NCBI RefSeq assembly: GCF_004684775.1
Contig: NZ_SRIC01000020.1
Span: 1-57,175, forward strand
Direction: 5' to 3'
From: Streptomyces sp. MZ04
GTDB lineage: Bacteria; Actinomycetota; Actinomycetes; Streptomycetales; Streptomycetaceae
Length of the DNA: 57,175 nucleotides
Below, one piece after another: positions 45,388 to 55,183 of the stretch. The first letter of the stretch is position 1, and every line of letters begins with the position of its first letter. Position numbers and translations under genes: made by a program. Under the pieces are notes generated by a model, which was given only the letters and a program-made list of their open reading frames with translations, was not told the origin of the DNA and ran no database searches.

Positions 45388-45408
45388 AGACACCCTTTAG
45401 GGCTGTCT
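45388..45408 (+). terminator. Weak hairpin after DUF2252
   Basis: agaca-ccc/ggg-tgtct stem with one bulged C and a short ttta loop, 33 bp beyond the DUF2252 stop. Weak terminator, or leader structure of the next gene. Confidence 0.4.
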
Positions 45409-45439
45409 TACAGGAGCACATGGCACACTCGCTTGCGCG

Positions 45440-46123
45440 ATGGACATATCCGGGACCCACTTCAGAGCCGTGCGCGCGGCGCTCTTCACGGCGCTGGTCG
45501 TGATGCTCTCCGCCGCGTCGCACGTCCTGCTGTCCCGCGCCCCGCTGCCGCTGGCCACGGTCGCCGCGATCGCCGCGGGTGTCTTCGTCATCGCGTACGC
45601 GCTCGCGGGGCGTGAGCGCGGCTACGTACGCATCGCCGCGCTGCTGATCCCGCTGGAGCTCGCCGCCGACACGGTCTTCACCACCGGACAGCACGTCTGC
45701 TACGGCCAGGCGGGCGGCCCCGTCGCGGGCCCGCTGCGCACCGTCGGCCTCGACGTGCTGTGCGGCGGCAGCGTCGGCACCCCACTGGCCCGGATGGCCG
45801 GCGGCGAGGGGCACCGCGCCGCGGTCCTGCTCACCGACGCCGATCCGCGCACCGCCTGGCTGCTGCTCGGCGCGCACATCGGAGTCGGCCTGCTCGCGGC
45901 GGCCTGGCTGCGGCGCGGCGAGCGCGCCCTGGCCCAGCTGCTTCGCGCGGTGGCCGCCGCCACCTTCCGGCCGCTGCTGATCGCGGTCGCCGCGGTGGGC
46001 ATCCGGCCGCGCCCCGTACGCCGCCTGCCGCGCCCGGCACGCCGGGTCACGGCCGTGCGTACGCGGCTGCTCGTGCACTTCGTGGGACGGCGTGGACCGC
46101 CGTGCTCGGCCGCCTTCGCCTGA
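45440..46123 (+). CDS. Integral membrane protein
   Basis: 227 residues with about four to five hydrophobic segments (AALFTALVVMLSAASHVLL; LATVAAIAAGVFVIAYALAG; IAALLIPLELAADTVFT; AWLLLGAHIGVGLLAAAWL), one extracytoplasmic loop holding Cys residues (GQHVCYGQAGG, DVLCGGSVG), and a basic tail. ATG 45440 lacks an SD: the strong aggag at 45412 instead serves an out-of-frame ATG at 45420. Ends 45 bp before the DsbA-like gene, so a shared exported-protein role is possible. Confidence 0.7.
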   Translation: MDISGTHFRAVRAALFTALVVMLSAASHVLLSRAPLPLATVAAIAAGVFVIAYALAGRERGYVRIAALLIPLELAADTVFTTGQHVCYGQAGGPVAGPLRTVGLDVLCGGSVGTPLARMAGGEGHRAAVLLTDADPRTAWLLLGAHIGVGLLAAAWLRRGERALAQLLRAVAAATFRPLLIAVAAVGIRPRPVRRLPRPARRVTAVRTRLLVHFVGRRGPPCSAAFA

Positions 46124-46168
46124 GCACGACCGTCCCCACGTACGTAACCCCCTACGGAGAACACCATC

Positions 46169-46987
46169 ATGAGCAAGCGCAACAGCCAGGCGGCCAAGTC
46201 GGCGGCCCGCGAGCGGATCCGCGCCCAGCAGGAAGCCGAGCGCAAGCGCGAGCAGCGCAAGCGGCAGACGATCGTCGGCATCTCCATCGTCGCGGTCCTG
46301 GCGATCGCGGGAGGCGTCGGCTACGCCGTCATGCAGGCCAACAAGCCCGGCCACTGGGACGCCGCCAAGGACGAGAAGCTGGTCAAGCCCGCGAACTCCA
46401 CGGGCACGGACGGCACGACGGTCGTCATCGGCAAGGACAGCGCCAAGAAGACCCTCAAGGTCTACGAGGACCCGCGCTGCCCGGTCTGCGCGGCGTTCGA
46501 GCAGACGGTCGGCCCGACCGTCGAGAAGGACCTCGAGGACGGCAAGTACAAGATCCAGTTCATCGGCGCCTCGTTCCTCGACCGCAACCTCACCGGTGAG
46601 GGCTCCAAGAACGCGCTCAGCGCGCTCGGCGCCGCCCTGAACGTGAGCGACCAGGCGTTCCTCGACTACAAGAAGGCGATGTTCTCCAAGGAGAACCACC
46701 CCGAGGAGACCACCGACAAGTTCAAGGAGGACTCGTACCTCCTGAAGATCGCCAATGAGGTCCCCGAGCTCAAGAAGAGCGCCTCCTTCAAGAAGGACGT
46801 CAAGGACGGCACGTACGACCGCTGGGCCATCGAGATGTCGAAGAAGTTCGACGACAACAAGGACAAGGTCGACGGAACGCCCTCCTTCGTCATGGACGGC
46901 AAGAAGCTGACCGGCGCCGACCCGAAGAACGCGCCCTCGTCGGTCGAGGAGTACAAGAAGGCCGTCGACGCGGCGCTCAAGGGCTGA
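46169..46987 (+). CDS. Membrane-anchored DsbA-like thioredoxin-fold protein (CPVC)
   Basis: 272 residues. Charged head (1-32), one membrane helix (about 34-53), then a DsbA-type domain with CPVC (YEDPRCPVCAAFE, about 107-110) and cis-Pro loop GTPSFVMDG near residue 235. Long Lys/Asp/Glu-rich helical insert. Paralogue of the CPAC protein beside trpA. Probably a thiol oxidoreductase acting outside the membrane. Confidence 0.9.
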   Translation: MSKRNSQAAKSAARERIRAQQEAERKREQRKRQTIVGISIVAVLAIAGGVGYAVMQANKPGHWDAAKDEKLVKPANSTGTDGTTVVIGKDSAKKTLKVYEDPRCPVCAAFEQTVGPTVEKDLEDGKYKIQFIGASFLDRNLTGEGSKNALSALGAALNVSDQAFLDYKKAMFSKENHPEETTDKFKEDSYLLKIANEVPELKKSASFKKDVKDGTYDRWAIEMSKKFDDNKDKVDGTPSFVMDGKKLTGADPKNAPSSVEEYKKAVDAALKG

Positions 46988-47035
46988 CCAAGGGCTGAAC
47001 CAGCGCAAAAGCCGCACGCTGAGCGGCTGATGGCG

Positions 47036-47073
47036 GAAGAGCGGGCGAACTTTTTCCAAGTCGCCCGCTCTTC
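47036..47073. terminator. Hairpin terminator before phoD
   Basis: Perfect 13-bp stem (47036-47048 with 47061-47073) and 12-nt loop containing a T-run, 49 bp after the DsbA-like stop. Ends 30 bp before the PhoD start, so it may also act as a phoD leader hairpin. Confidence 0.7.
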
Positions 47074-47100
47074 GCGATTACTGATCAGTAAGGTAATCGC
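47074..47100. promoter_or_regulatory. Nested palindromes before phoD
   Basis: Perfect 14-bp palindrome ttactgatcagtaa (47078-47091) lies inside the wider dyad gcgattac / gtaatcgc (47074-47081, 47093-47100). AT-rich and 3 bp from the GTG start, so a bound protein or hairpin would affect phoD expression. No GTTCACC-type PhoP repeats seen. Confidence 0.5.
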
Positions 47101-47102
47101 CC

Positions 47103-48764
47103 GTGACCAGTCGAACCGGCGCCAAGTCGCCTCTGAACTCCTCGGCCCCGCGCCGCCGCACGGTCGTCAAGGCCGCTGCCGCCACCGCCGCCCTCGCGGC
47201 CCCGCTCGCCGTCGCTCCCCTCGCACACGCCGCCTCGGGGCCCGCGTTCCACCACGGGGTGGCCTCCGGCGACCCGCTGCCCGACGGTGTGCTGCTGTGG
47301 ACCCGCGTGACGCCGGTGCCGGAGGCCGTCCCGGGGTCCGGCAAGGGGCCTGACACCGAGGTGAGTTGGGAGATAGCCGAGGACAAGGGCTTCGACCGGA
47401 CAGTCGGCCGCGGCAGCACCACCGCGCGGGCCGCGTCCGACCACACGGTCAAGGCAGACGTAAGGGGCTTGCGCCCTGCCACCACCTATTACTTCCGCTT
47501 CTCCGCGGGCGACACGCACTCCCCCGTGGGCCGCACCCGCACCACCCCCGCGCACGACGCGGCGGCTCCCGGCGTCCGCTTCGGCGTGGTCTCCTGCGCC
47601 AACTGGGAGGCCGGCTACTTCTCCGCGTACCGCCATCTCGCGGCCCGCACCGAACTCGACGCGGTCCTGCACCTCGGCGACTACGTCTACGAGTACCCGA
47701 GCGGCGAGTACCCGGCCGCCAAGTACGTCGTACGCCCGCACGAGCCGAAGCACGAGATCATCACGCTCGCCGACTACCGCACCCGGCACGGCGTCCACAA
47801 GACCGACGCCGACGCGCAGGCGATGCACGCGACGCACCCCGTGATCGCCATCTGGGACGACCACGAGTTCGCCGACAACACCTGGTCGGGCGGCGCGGTG
47901 AACCACTCCCCCGAGACCGAGGGCGACTGGGCGCAGCGCATGGCGGCCGCCAAGCAGGCCTACTTCGAGTGGATGCCCGTACGCCCTTCTACTGAAGGCA
48001 CCGTCTACCGCCGCCTGCGCTTCGGCAAGCTGGCCGATCTGCACCTGCTCGACCTGCGCTCGTTCCGCTCCGAGCAGGCGGGCTTCGGCAGCGGTGACGT
48101 CGACGACCCGGACCGTACGATCACGGGCCGCGCCCAGCTCGACTGGCTGAAGGCGGGCCTGGCCACTTCGGACGCCTCCTGGAAGCTGGTCGGCACCTCA
48201 GTGATGATCTCGCCGGTCGCCTTCGGGTCCGTACCGGCCCATCTGCTCGGCCCCCTCGCGGAGTTGCTCGGCCTGCCCAAGGAGGGCCTGGCCATCAACG
48301 CCGACCAGTGGGACGGCTACACCGACGACCGCAAGGAACTCATCGCCCACCTGGTCGACAAGGCCGTGCGCAACACGGTCTTCCTCACCGGCGACATCCA
48401 CATGGCCTGGGCGAACGACGTGCCGGTCAAGGCCGCCACGTACCCCGGATCGCCGTCCGCGGCCACGGAGTTCGTGGTCACGTCCGTGACCTCCGACAAC
48501 GTGGACGACATGCTGCACGTCGCCCCGCACACCCTCTCGCTGGTCGCCGTCGGCGCGATCAAGGCCGCCAACCGCCATGTGAAGTGGCTGGACATGGACT
48601 CGCACGGCTACGGCGTCCTGGACGTGACGGCCGAGCGCTCGCAGATGGACTACTACGTAGTGTCCGACCGCAAGGACCCCGAGGCGACCTCGTCGTGGGC
48701 CCGTTCGTACCGCACGCTCAGCGGCACCCAGAAGGTCGAGCGGGTGGCCGCCCCGGTGCGCTGA
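47103..48764 (+). CDS. phoD: PhoD-type alkaline phosphatase, Tat-exported
   Basis: 553 residues from GTG 47103. Tat signal [20 protein letters not shown], so the protein is exported folded. After an Ig-like N-terminal domain ([18 protein letters not shown]) comes the metallophosphatase domain: [44 protein letters not shown] and LTGDIHMAW carry the Asp/Asn/His metal ligands typical of Fe/Ca PhoD. Scavenges phosphate from organic esters, probably under phosphate control. No clear PhoP box upstream. Confidence 0.95.
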   Translation: MTSRTGAKSPLNSSAPRRRTVVKAAAATAALAAPLAVAPLAHAASGPAFHHGVASGDPLPDGVLLWTRVTPVPEAVPGSGKGPDTEVSWEIAEDKGFDRTVGRGSTTARAASDHTVKADVRGLRPATTYYFRFSAGDTHSPVGRTRTTPAHDAAAPGVRFGVVSCANWEAGYFSAYRHLAARTELDAVLHLGDYVYEYPSGEYPAAKYVVRPHEPKHEIITLADYRTRHGVHKTDADAQAMHATHPVIAIWDDHEFADNTWSGGAVNHSPETEGDWAQRMAAAKQAYFEWMPVRPSTEGTVYRRLRFGKLADLHLLDLRSFRSEQAGFGSGDVDDPDRTITGRAQLDWLKAGLATSDASWKLVGTSVMISPVAFGSVPAHLLGPLAELLGLPKEGLAINADQWDGYTDDRKELIAHLVDKAVRNTVFLTGDIHMAWANDVPVKAATYPGSPSAATEFVVTSVTSDNVDDMLHVAPHTLSLVAVGAIKAANRHVKWLDMDSHGYGVLDVTAERSQMDYYVVSDRKDPEATSSWARSYRTLSGTQKVERVAAPVR

Positions 48765-48805
48765 CCCGGATCACGCGTGTTTCCGGCGCCCTTTACTCTT
48801 GCGGC

Positions 48806-50278
48806 ATGAGTGGCCAGGGGGACGTGATCGACGGGCGCTTCGAGCTGCTGGAGCGGCTCGGCAGCGGAGGCATGGGCACGGTGTGGCGGGCGCGCGACAC
48901 CGTGCTGCACCGCGAGGTGGCGATCAAGGAGGTGCGGCCCGCGGGGCCCGAGCTGACGGCCGAGCAGTCGCGCGTCCTGCGGGAGAGGGTGCTGCGCGAG
49001 GCCCGCGCGCTGGCCCGGCTCAATCATCCCCATGTGGTGACGATCCATCAGATCGTCGACATTCCCACGTCTCCGCACCCCTGGCTCGTGATGGAGCTGC
49101 TGCCGGGGCGCACCCTCCAGGACCTCCTGGAGGAGGGCACGCTGACGCCGCGCGAAGCGGCGCGCATCGGCCGCGAGCTGCTGTCGGCCCTGCGGGTCGC
49201 GCACGCCGCGGGCATCCTGCACCGCGACATCAAGCCGGCCAACGTCCTGCTGCGGGAGCGATCGCCGCAGGACGCGGGAGGCGCCCCCTCCGTGGTCCTG
49301 ACCGACTTCGGCATCGCCTCGCTGAGCGGCTCCACGCAACTCACCGCCACGGGCGACCTGATCGGCTCTCCGGAGTACATCGCGCCCGAGCGGATCCGCG
49401 GCACCGGCGAGGGCCCGGCGGGCGACCTGTGGTCGCTGGGTCTGGTCCTGTACGTGGCCGTGGAGGGCGTCAGTCCGCTGCGCCGCGCCACGAGCCTGGC
49501 GACGCTCGCCGCCGTGCTCGACGAGCCGGTGCCGTCGCCGGTCCGCTCCGGGCCGCTCGCGCCGGTCCTCGGCGCCCTCCTGGTGCGGGATCCGGCGCTG
49601 CGCCCGGACGCGGACCGGCTCGACGCGATGCTCGCGGCGGTCGAGAACGGCATCACCTGGCAGCCGACGGCGACTTCGGAGCGGCCCGCCGACAGCGTGG
49701 GACCGCCGCCCGCCGTCGCCGCGGGACCGCCGCCCGCCGAGCCCCGAACGCGTACACGTACACGTACACGTACACCCGTGATCGTCGCGGCGGCTGCCGT
49801 GGCGCTCGCCCTGGTCGCCGGTGGCGCGCTGGTGCTCGCGCTGCGGGGCGGGGGTGATACGGGCGGGCACGGCCGGCAGGCGGACAAGGGCGGCGAGAGC
49901 CCCGGCCCGACCACGCCACCGGCGTCCTCCCCCAAGGCCCCACCCGCCTCGGGCACCTGGATCGCCCAGCTCTTCTCCGAGCCCGTCGGCTCGGGCGAGG
50001 CCGCCCGCGACCGCAGGCTCGCGGCGGTGCGCAAGGACGTTCCGGAGGCGTCGTATGTGCGCAGCGACGCGTACGCATCACTGCGGCCGGGCTTCTGGGT
50101 GATCTACGCTCCCGGGCCCTTCGCGGACGGCCGGGCCGCCCTGCGGTTCTGTGCCGAGCGCGGCAGGGCCGACGGCGACGCGTGCATCGGGCGGTATCTC
50201 AGCTCCAGCGGCGGCGACTCCGGCCTGCTGTGCAAGCCGCCCGTGAGCGCACCGGTGGGGCGCTGCACGCGCGCGTGA
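48806..50278 (+). CDS. Serine/threonine protein kinase, single-pass membrane
   Basis: 490 residues. Kinase domain 12-~275: GSGGMGTVW (19-27), Lys41 in VAIK, HRDIKPAN at 139-146, DFG at 167-169, APERI. A Pro-rich linker and an Arg-Thr repeat lead to one membrane helix (about 324-346) and a ~140-residue extracellular part without PASTA repeats (IAQLFSEPVGSGEAARDRRLAAVRKDVPEASYVRSDAYASLRPGFWVIYAPGPF), SPOR-like in pattern. ATG 48806 without a strong SD. Likely an envelope sensor kinase. Confidence 0.93.
   Translation: MSGQGDVIDGRFELLERLGSGGMGTVWRARDTVLHREVAIKEVRPAGPELTAEQSRVLRERVLREARALARLNHPHVVTIHQIVDIPTSPHPWLVMELLPGRTLQDLLEEGTLTPREAARIGRELLSALRVAHAAGILHRDIKPANVLLRERSPQDAGGAPSVVLTDFGIASLSGSTQLTATGDLIGSPEYIAPERIRGTGEGPAGDLWSLGLVLYVAVEGVSPLRRATSLATLAAVLDEPVPSPVRSGPLAPVLGALLVRDPALRPDADRLDAMLAAVENGITWQPTATSERPADSVGPPPAVAAGPPPAEPRTRTRTRTRTPVIVAAAAVALALVAGGALVLALRGGGDTGGHGRQADKGGESPGPTTPPASSPKAPPASGTWIAQLFSEPVGSGEAARDRRLAAVRKDVPEASYVRSDAYASLRPGFWVIYAPGPFADGRAALRFCAERGRADGDACIGRYLSSSGGDSGLLCKPPVSAPVGRCTRA
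49751..49774 (+). repeat. Hexanucleotide microsatellite in the kinase gene
   Basis: Four perfect cgtaca units encode an Arg-Thr repeat just before the membrane helix. Frame-neutral if units are gained or lost. Confidence 0.85.
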
Positions 50279-50299
50279 ACGCTCGGCGGGCGGGCGCGG

Positions 50300-50869
50300 C
50301 TAGAGGGTCTCCAGGAAGCCGATCGCCGTCCGCCAGGTCGACTCCGCGGCCTCGGCGTCGTAGTCGTCCAGGTCGGGGTCGGTGTACAGGTGCCCGGCGC
50401 CCGCGTAGCGGTAGACCTCCACGTCGGCCCCGGCCCGCCCCATCTGCAGGTACCACGCGCTCAGCCAGTCGTCCGTCTCGAACGGGTCGGGCTCGGCGAC
50501 GTGCAGCTGCACCGGCAGCTCGTCCGCCGTGGCGCTCTCCGCGATGTCGGAGGTGCCGTGCAGGAGCAGAAGGCCGCGCGCCTTGTCGTCGCCGAGCGCG
50601 AGCGTCTGCGCGGTGGCCGCGCCGAAGGAGAACCCGGCGTAGACGAGACCCCGCTCGGAGTAGGGCGCCGCGGCCAGGATGGCCCGCTTCAGGAGCTCGT
50701 CCTTGCCGAGCTCTTCCTTGAAGGCCATGCCTTCCTCGACGGTGTCGAAGGTGCGCCCGTCGAAGAGATCGGGGGTCCACACCTGGTGCCCCGCCGCGCG
50801 CAGCCGGTCGGCCGCCGCGTGCACCGCGGGCCGCAGCCCGTACGTCGAATGGAAAAGCATGATGTTCAT
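50300..50869 (-). CDS. Dienelactone hydrolase family protein
   Basis: 189 residues, alpha/beta-hydrolase fold. Nucleophile elbow YAGFSFGAA has Ser81 in place of the Cys of classical dienelactone hydrolases; His160 in GAGHLY is the catalytic His, and an acidic residue near AEPDPF (about 125-129) completes the triad. So probably a serine esterase. Convergent with the kinase gene, divergent from the MscS gene. Confidence 0.88.
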   Translation of the reverse strand: MNIMLFHSTYGLRPAVHAAADRLRAAGHQVWTPDLFDGRTFDTVEEGMAFKEELGKDELLKRAILAAAPYSERGLVYAGFSFGAATAQTLALGDDKARGLLLLHGTSDIAESATADELPVQLHVAEPDPFETDDWLSAWYLQMGRAGADVEVYRYAGAGHLYTDPDLDDYDAEAAESTWRTAIGFLETL

Positions 50870-50899
50870 GGGGCCATCGTGCCACCTACCCTCTGAGGC

Positions 50900-51991
50900 A
50901 TGGAGAACGTACTGCGTCCGTTGATCGTGGTCGGCGGCTCGGTCGTGCTCACGCTGGCCGTCGGGTGGCTGGCCGACGTGCTGCTGCGCCGGGCCGACGC
51001 ACGGCACCCCGACGCCCCGGTGTGGGGCCTCCTGCGCCGCTGCCGGCTGCCGCTCCAAGTCGTCCTGTGCGTCGCCCTGCTGCGCGGCTCGTACGACCAG
51101 GCGCAGATCGCCGAGGACCATTCGGCGGGCATCGGCAGAACGCTCACGCTGGTGCTCATCGGGTCCATGGCGTGGCTGCTCGTCCGCATCGCGGCGGCCG
51201 TCGTGGAAGCCTCGTACGCGCGTTACGCCGCCTCCCACCACGACCCGGCCCGGGTGCGCCGGGTGCGGACGCAGGTCACGCTCATCCAGCGGGTGGTCAC
51301 CGCGATCGTCTGTGTGGTGGCCATCGGCGCGATGCTGCTGACCTTCCCCGCGATGCAGGCGGCCGGGACGTCGCTGCTCGCGTCGGCGGGCGTGCTCGGC
51401 ATCGTCGCGGGCGTCGCCGCGCAGTCCACGCTCGGCAATCTCTTCGCGGGCCTGCAGATCGCCTTCGGCGACATGGTGCGGCTCGGGGACACGGTGGTGG
51501 TGGACGGGGAGTGCGGCACCATCGACGAGATCACGCTGACCTTCCTGACCGTGCGGACCTGGGACGAACGCCGGATCACGATGCCGGTGTCGTACTTCAC
51601 CTCGAAGCCCTTCGAGAACTGGTCGCGCGGCGGCTCCCAGATGACCGGCACGGTCTTCTTCCAGCTCGACCACACCGCGCCCGTGCAGGAGATGCGCGAG
51701 AAGCTCCGGGACGTGCTGCGCGAGTGCGGTGCCTGGGACGGCAGGGACTGGGGCCTCGCGGTCACGGACACGACGCCGAACACGATCCAGGTGCGCGCCC
51801 TGGTCACCGCCAAGGACGCGGACGACATCTGGACGGTGCGGGTCACGGTGCGCGAGCAGCTGATCCGCTGGCTGACCGAGGAGCATCCCTACGCGCTGCC
51901 GCGGGTCAACACGGCCTGGGCCGAACTGCCGCCGGACGACGACCGTCCGCATCCGTCCCAGCCGATCGTCCCGCGCACGGGCCGGGGCTGA
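50900..51991 (+). CDS. MscS family mechanosensitive channel
   Basis: 363 residues. About four membrane helices; the pore-helix region SAGVLGIVAGVAAQSTLGNLFAGLQIAFGDMVRLGDTVVVDGECGTIDEITLTFLTVRTWDERRITMP is the MscS core followed by the beta domain. C-terminal alpha/beta part and a Pro/Asp-rich tail. Releases solutes on osmotic downshock. Followed 21 bp later by the convergent antiporter gene. Confidence 0.94.
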   Translation: MENVLRPLIVVGGSVVLTLAVGWLADVLLRRADARHPDAPVWGLLRRCRLPLQVVLCVALLRGSYDQAQIAEDHSAGIGRTLTLVLIGSMAWLLVRIAAAVVEASYARYAASHHDPARVRRVRTQVTLIQRVVTAIVCVVAIGAMLLTFPAMQAAGTSLLASAGVLGIVAGVAAQSTLGNLFAGLQIAFGDMVRLGDTVVVDGECGTIDEITLTFLTVRTWDERRITMPVSYFTSKPFENWSRGGSQMTGTVFFQLDHTAPVQEMREKLRDVLRECGAWDGRDWGLAVTDTTPNTIQVRALVTAKDADDIWTVRVTVREQLIRWLTEEHPYALPRVNTAWAELPPDDDRPHPSQPIVPRTGRG

Positions 51992-52012
51992 CACCCCGTC
52001 CGGAGGCCGGCC

Positions 52013-53602
52013 TCAGGACCGCAGACTGCGTACGTCGAGGTGGTGCAGGACGCGGTCGACGATCTCGGGGTCGGCGCCGGGCTCGCTGCGCGCCGCGAGG
52101 ACCTCATGGCGGGCGGCGGACATCATCTCGCGCTGGATGCGCTGGACCGCCTTGAGCCGGTCGACGCGCTTGGCGTACCGCTCCCGCCGCTCGTCGTCGA
52201 CGATGTCGGGGCTGATTCTGGCGCCGATGTCGAACGCCCCGCGGTGCAGCCGCTCCTGGACGTCCTCCGGCAGCTCCTCGACCTCCTCGATCTCCTTGAG
52301 CCTGCGCTTGGCCGCCCCGGCCGCGCGGACGGCGAGCTCCCGCTCGACGGCCCGCTCCGCGTCGGTGTCCGCCCGCACGCCGAGCCTCCTCACCAGCCAG
52401 GGCAGGGTGAGCCCCTGGACCACGAGGGTCGCCATGATGACGCAGAAGGCGATGAAGATGATCTCGTCGCGGGCCGGGAAGGGATCCCCGCTGTCCGTCT
52501 TCAGGGGGATGGCGAGCGCCAGCGCGACCGACGCCACGCCACGCATCCCCGACCACCACATCACGACGGTCTCGCGCCACGTCGTGGGAATGTCCTCGTC
52601 GTAGTCCCTGCGCTTGTGCAGCTTCTTGGCGACCCACGTCGCGGGCAGCAGCCACACCAGTCGTACGCCGACGACGACCGCCACGACCGTCGCGCCCCAG
52701 CCGAACATCTGGAGCTCGCGGCCCTCCGACGTGCCGAAGACGTTGTGCAGTTCGAGCCCGATGAGCCCGAACGCGACACCGGTGACCAGGGTGTCGACGA
52801 TCTGCCAGAACGCCTGCCCGGTGATCCTCCCTTGTACGTCGTCGGCGTCCGCGGCGTGCTCCGCGAGGTAGAGCGCGGTGGTCAGCACGGCAAGCACGCC
52901 CGAGCCAAGAAGTTCCTCGGCCAGCACATAGCTGACGAAGGGCACGAGCAGCGTCAGGCCGGTCTGCAGGGTGGCTTCGCCGAGGAGACCCATCAGCTTG
53001 TTGGTGAGCCAGCCGAGCGCGAGCCCCACGGCGACGGCGACCACCCCGGAGAGCACCAACTGCCCCACCGCCGACGGCCAGGAGAACGTTCCGCTGACCG
53101 CCGCCGCGATCGCCACGTGGTACAGCACGATCGCCGTGACGTCGTTGAAGAGCCCCTCCCCCTCCAGGATCGACACGAGCCGCCGGGGCAGCCCGAGCGA
53201 CCCGGCGACGGCGGTCGCGGCGACCGGGTCGGGCGGCGCGACGAGCGCCCCGAGCGCGACGGCCGCGGCGATCGGAAGCCCGGGAACGACCGAGCCCGCG
53301 ACCGCCGCGACCGCCGCGGTCGTCACGAAGACGAGCGCCACGGCTAGCAGGAAGATGGGGCGTCTGTTGGCCGCGAACTGCCGCCAGGAGGTGCGCTGGA
53401 CGGACGCGTACAGCAACGGCGGAAGCACCAGCGGAAGGATGAAGTCCGGCGGGATCTCGACGTTCGGCACCCAGCTCACAAAGGCGAGGACGATCCCGGC
53501 CAGGGTCATCAGAACAGGCGCGGGCAGCCCGAGCCGCTCCCCCAGCGGCACCGTCACCACGGCGCCGAGCAACAGAATGAGCAGCAGCGCCAGTTGGTCC
53601 AC
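52013..53602 (-). CDS. Na+/H+ antiporter, CPA1 (NhaP/NHE) type
   Basis: 529 residues, about 12 membrane segments. Conserved ion-site region APPDPVAATAV (about 142-152) and GLFNDVTAIVLY with the FND Asp, plus RGVASVALALAIPL. The last ~130 residues are a cytoplasmic helical, charged domain (ERELAVRAAGAAKRRLKEIEEVEELPEDVQERLH...). Exchanges Na+ or K+ for protons. Stands alone, convergent with the MscS gene. Confidence 0.93.
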   Translation of the reverse strand: MDQLALLLILLLGAVVTVPLGERLGLPAPVLMTLAGIVLAFVSWVPNVEIPPDFILPLVLPPLLYASVQRTSWRQFAANRRPIFLLAVALVFVTTAAVAAVAGSVVPGLPIAAAVALGALVAPPDPVAATAVAGSLGLPRRLVSILEGEGLFNDVTAIVLYHVAIAAAVSGTFSWPSAVGQLVLSGVVAVAVGLALGWLTNKLMGLLGEATLQTGLTLLVPFVSYVLAEELLGSGVLAVLTTALYLAEHAADADDVQGRITGQAFWQIVDTLVTGVAFGLIGLELHNVFGTSEGRELQMFGWGATVVAVVVGVRLVWLLPATWVAKKLHKRRDYDEDIPTTWRETVVMWWSGMRGVASVALALAIPLKTDSGDPFPARDEIIFIAFCVIMATLVVQGLTLPWLVRRLGVRADTDAERAVERELAVRAAGAAKRRLKEIEEVEELPEDVQERLHRGAFDIGARISPDIVDDERRERYAKRVDRLKAVQRIQREMMSAARHEVLAARSEPGADPEIVDRVLHHLDVRSLRS

Positions 53603-53702
53603 GGTGTGCCCTCCGGCGGGTGGCGAGTCGGACGATCAAGCCCCAACCCTGCCACGCATTCCGCCCGAACCGGACAAGACCGGCGGGGGTGCCTGTTCCC
53701 CG

Positions 53703-54179
53703 CTAGCCCAGCGCCTTCCGCATCGCCCGGTGCGGAATCCCCGCGTCGGGGAACTCCGGGCCGTACACCACATAACCGAGCCGTTCGTAGAACCCCAGCG
53801 CATGCGTCTGCGCGTGCAGGTCGACGGCGGTGAGGCCACGCGCGCGTGCCGCGTCCTCGATCGCCCGCACCAGGGCCGCCCCGACACCGAGGCCACGGGC
53901 CGCCTTGGTCACCGCGAGCCGGCCGAGCGCGCCCACCCGGGCATCGCCGCCGTTCTTCGCCGCGGCCGCCGCGCCGCTCAGCAGACGGCCGGTGCCCAGC
54001 GGCAGTCCGTCCGCGCGGACCGCGATGACATGCGCCGCCCCGGCGTCGTACTCGTCGTACTCGAGGTCTTCGGGGACCTGCTGCTCGACGACGAAGACTT
54101 CCTTGCGGACCGCGAAACAGGCCTCCAGGTCACCGGGTTCCACGGCGACCCGGCAGACGAACGCGGCCCCGGCGGTCAC
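53703..54179 (-). CDS. GNAT family N-acetyltransferase (ElaA-like)
   Basis: 158 residues from GTG 54177-54179, overlapping the rluD stop (GTGA). Acetyl-CoA loop [15 protein letters not shown], preceded by [10 protein letters not shown] and followed by [20 protein letters not shown]. The N-terminus ([24 protein letters not shown]) is the ElaA/YjcF-type head. Acceptor unknown. Confidence 0.92.
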   Translation of the reverse strand: MTAGAAFVCRVAVEPGDLEACFAVRKEVFVVEQQVPEDLEYDEYDAGAAHVIAVRADGLPLGTGRLLSGAAAAAKNGGDARVGALGRLAVTKAARGLGVGAALVRAIEDAARARGLTAVDLHAQTHALGFYERLGYVVYGPEFPDAGIPHRAMRKALG

Positions 54180-55117
54180 GAGCTCTCGGCCCGCACGCGG
54201 TCGAGCGCCTGCTGGAGGTCGTCGGGGTACTGGCTCTCGAACTCGACCCACTGGCCGTTCCCGGGGTGCTCGAAACCGAGTCGCACCGCGTGCAGCCACT
54301 GGCGGGTCAGTCCGAGCCGCTTGGCGATCGTGGGGTCCGCGCCGTACGTCAGGTCGCCCACGCACGGGTGCCGATGGGCCGCCATGTGGACGCGGATCTG
54401 GTGCGTGCGCCCCGTCTCCAGCTTGATGTCGAGCAGCGAGGCCGCGCGGAAGGCCTCGATGAGGTCGTAGTGCGTCACGGAGGGCTTGCCCTCGGCCGTG
54501 ACCGCCCACTTGTAGTCGTGGTTCGGGTGGCGGCCGATGGGGGCGTCGATGGTGCCGCTCATCGGGTCGGGGTGGCCCTGCACCAGCGCGTTGTAGCGCT
54601 TGTCGACCGTGCGCTCCTTGAACTGGCGCTTCAGGGACGTGTACGCCCGCTCGGACTTGGCGACCGCCATCAGGCCGGACGTGCCGACGTCCAGGCGGTG
54701 CACGATGCCCTGGCGCTCGGCGGCGCCGGAGGTGGAGATCCGGTAGCCCGCCGCCGCGAGGCCGCCGATCACGGTCGTCCCGGTCCAGCCCGGGCTCGGG
54801 TGCGCGGCCACGCCCACCGGCTTGACGATCACCACGATGTCGTCGTCGTCATGGATGATCTCCATGCCCTCGACGGGCTCGGCGACGATCTGCACCGGGG
54901 CGGGCGCCTGCGGCATCTCGACCTCAAGCCAGGCGCCGCCGTGCACACGCTCGGACTTGCCGACCACGCTGCCGTCGACCAGCACCTTGCCTGCCGCCGC
55001 AAGCTCGGCGGCCTTCGTGCGGGAGAACCCGAACATGCGTGAGATGGCGGCGTCGACGCGCTCGCCCTCCAGGCCGTCGGGTACGGGCAGGGTGCGGACC
55101 TCGGGAATCGTGCTCAC
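54176..55117 (-). CDS. rluD: 23S rRNA pseudouridine synthase, RluD type
   Basis: 313 residues, GTG start. N-terminal S4 domain (about 18-70, [29 protein letters not shown]), then the synthase domain with catalytic Asp143 in [11 protein letters not shown], and [23 protein letters not shown]. The family modifies helix 69 uridines of 23S rRNA. Downstream of lspA on the same strand (66-bp gap), a common actinobacterial order. Confidence 0.95.
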   Translation of the reverse strand: MSTIPEVRTLPVPDGLEGERVDAAISRMFGFSRTKAAELAAAGKVLVDGSVVGKSERVHGGAWLEVEMPQAPAPVQIVAEPVEGMEIIHDDDDIVVIVKPVGVAAHPSPGWTGTTVIGGLAAAGYRISTSGAAERQGIVHRLDVGTSGLMAVAKSERAYTSLKRQFKERTVDKRYNALVQGHPDPMSGTIDAPIGRHPNHDYKWAVTAEGKPSVTHYDLIEAFRAASLLDIKLETGRTHQIRVHMAAHRHPCVGDLTYGADPTIAKRLGLTRQWLHAVRLGFEHPGNGQWVEFESQYPDDLQQALDRVRAESS

Positions 55118-55183
55118 CCATTGAGTATGCAGGAGCCCACCGACACTCCCGCACCAAAGCCTCCCGCGGGAGGCCCCGGGGGA

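Noticed and set aside
43934..47059. Reverse 1041-codon open frame
   Set aside because: Antisense to the DUF2252, membrane and DsbA-like genes, which have recognised motifs and proper spacing.
46988..47102. PHO boxes upstream of phoD
   Set aside because: No GTTCACC-like 11-bp direct repeats are present in the gap.
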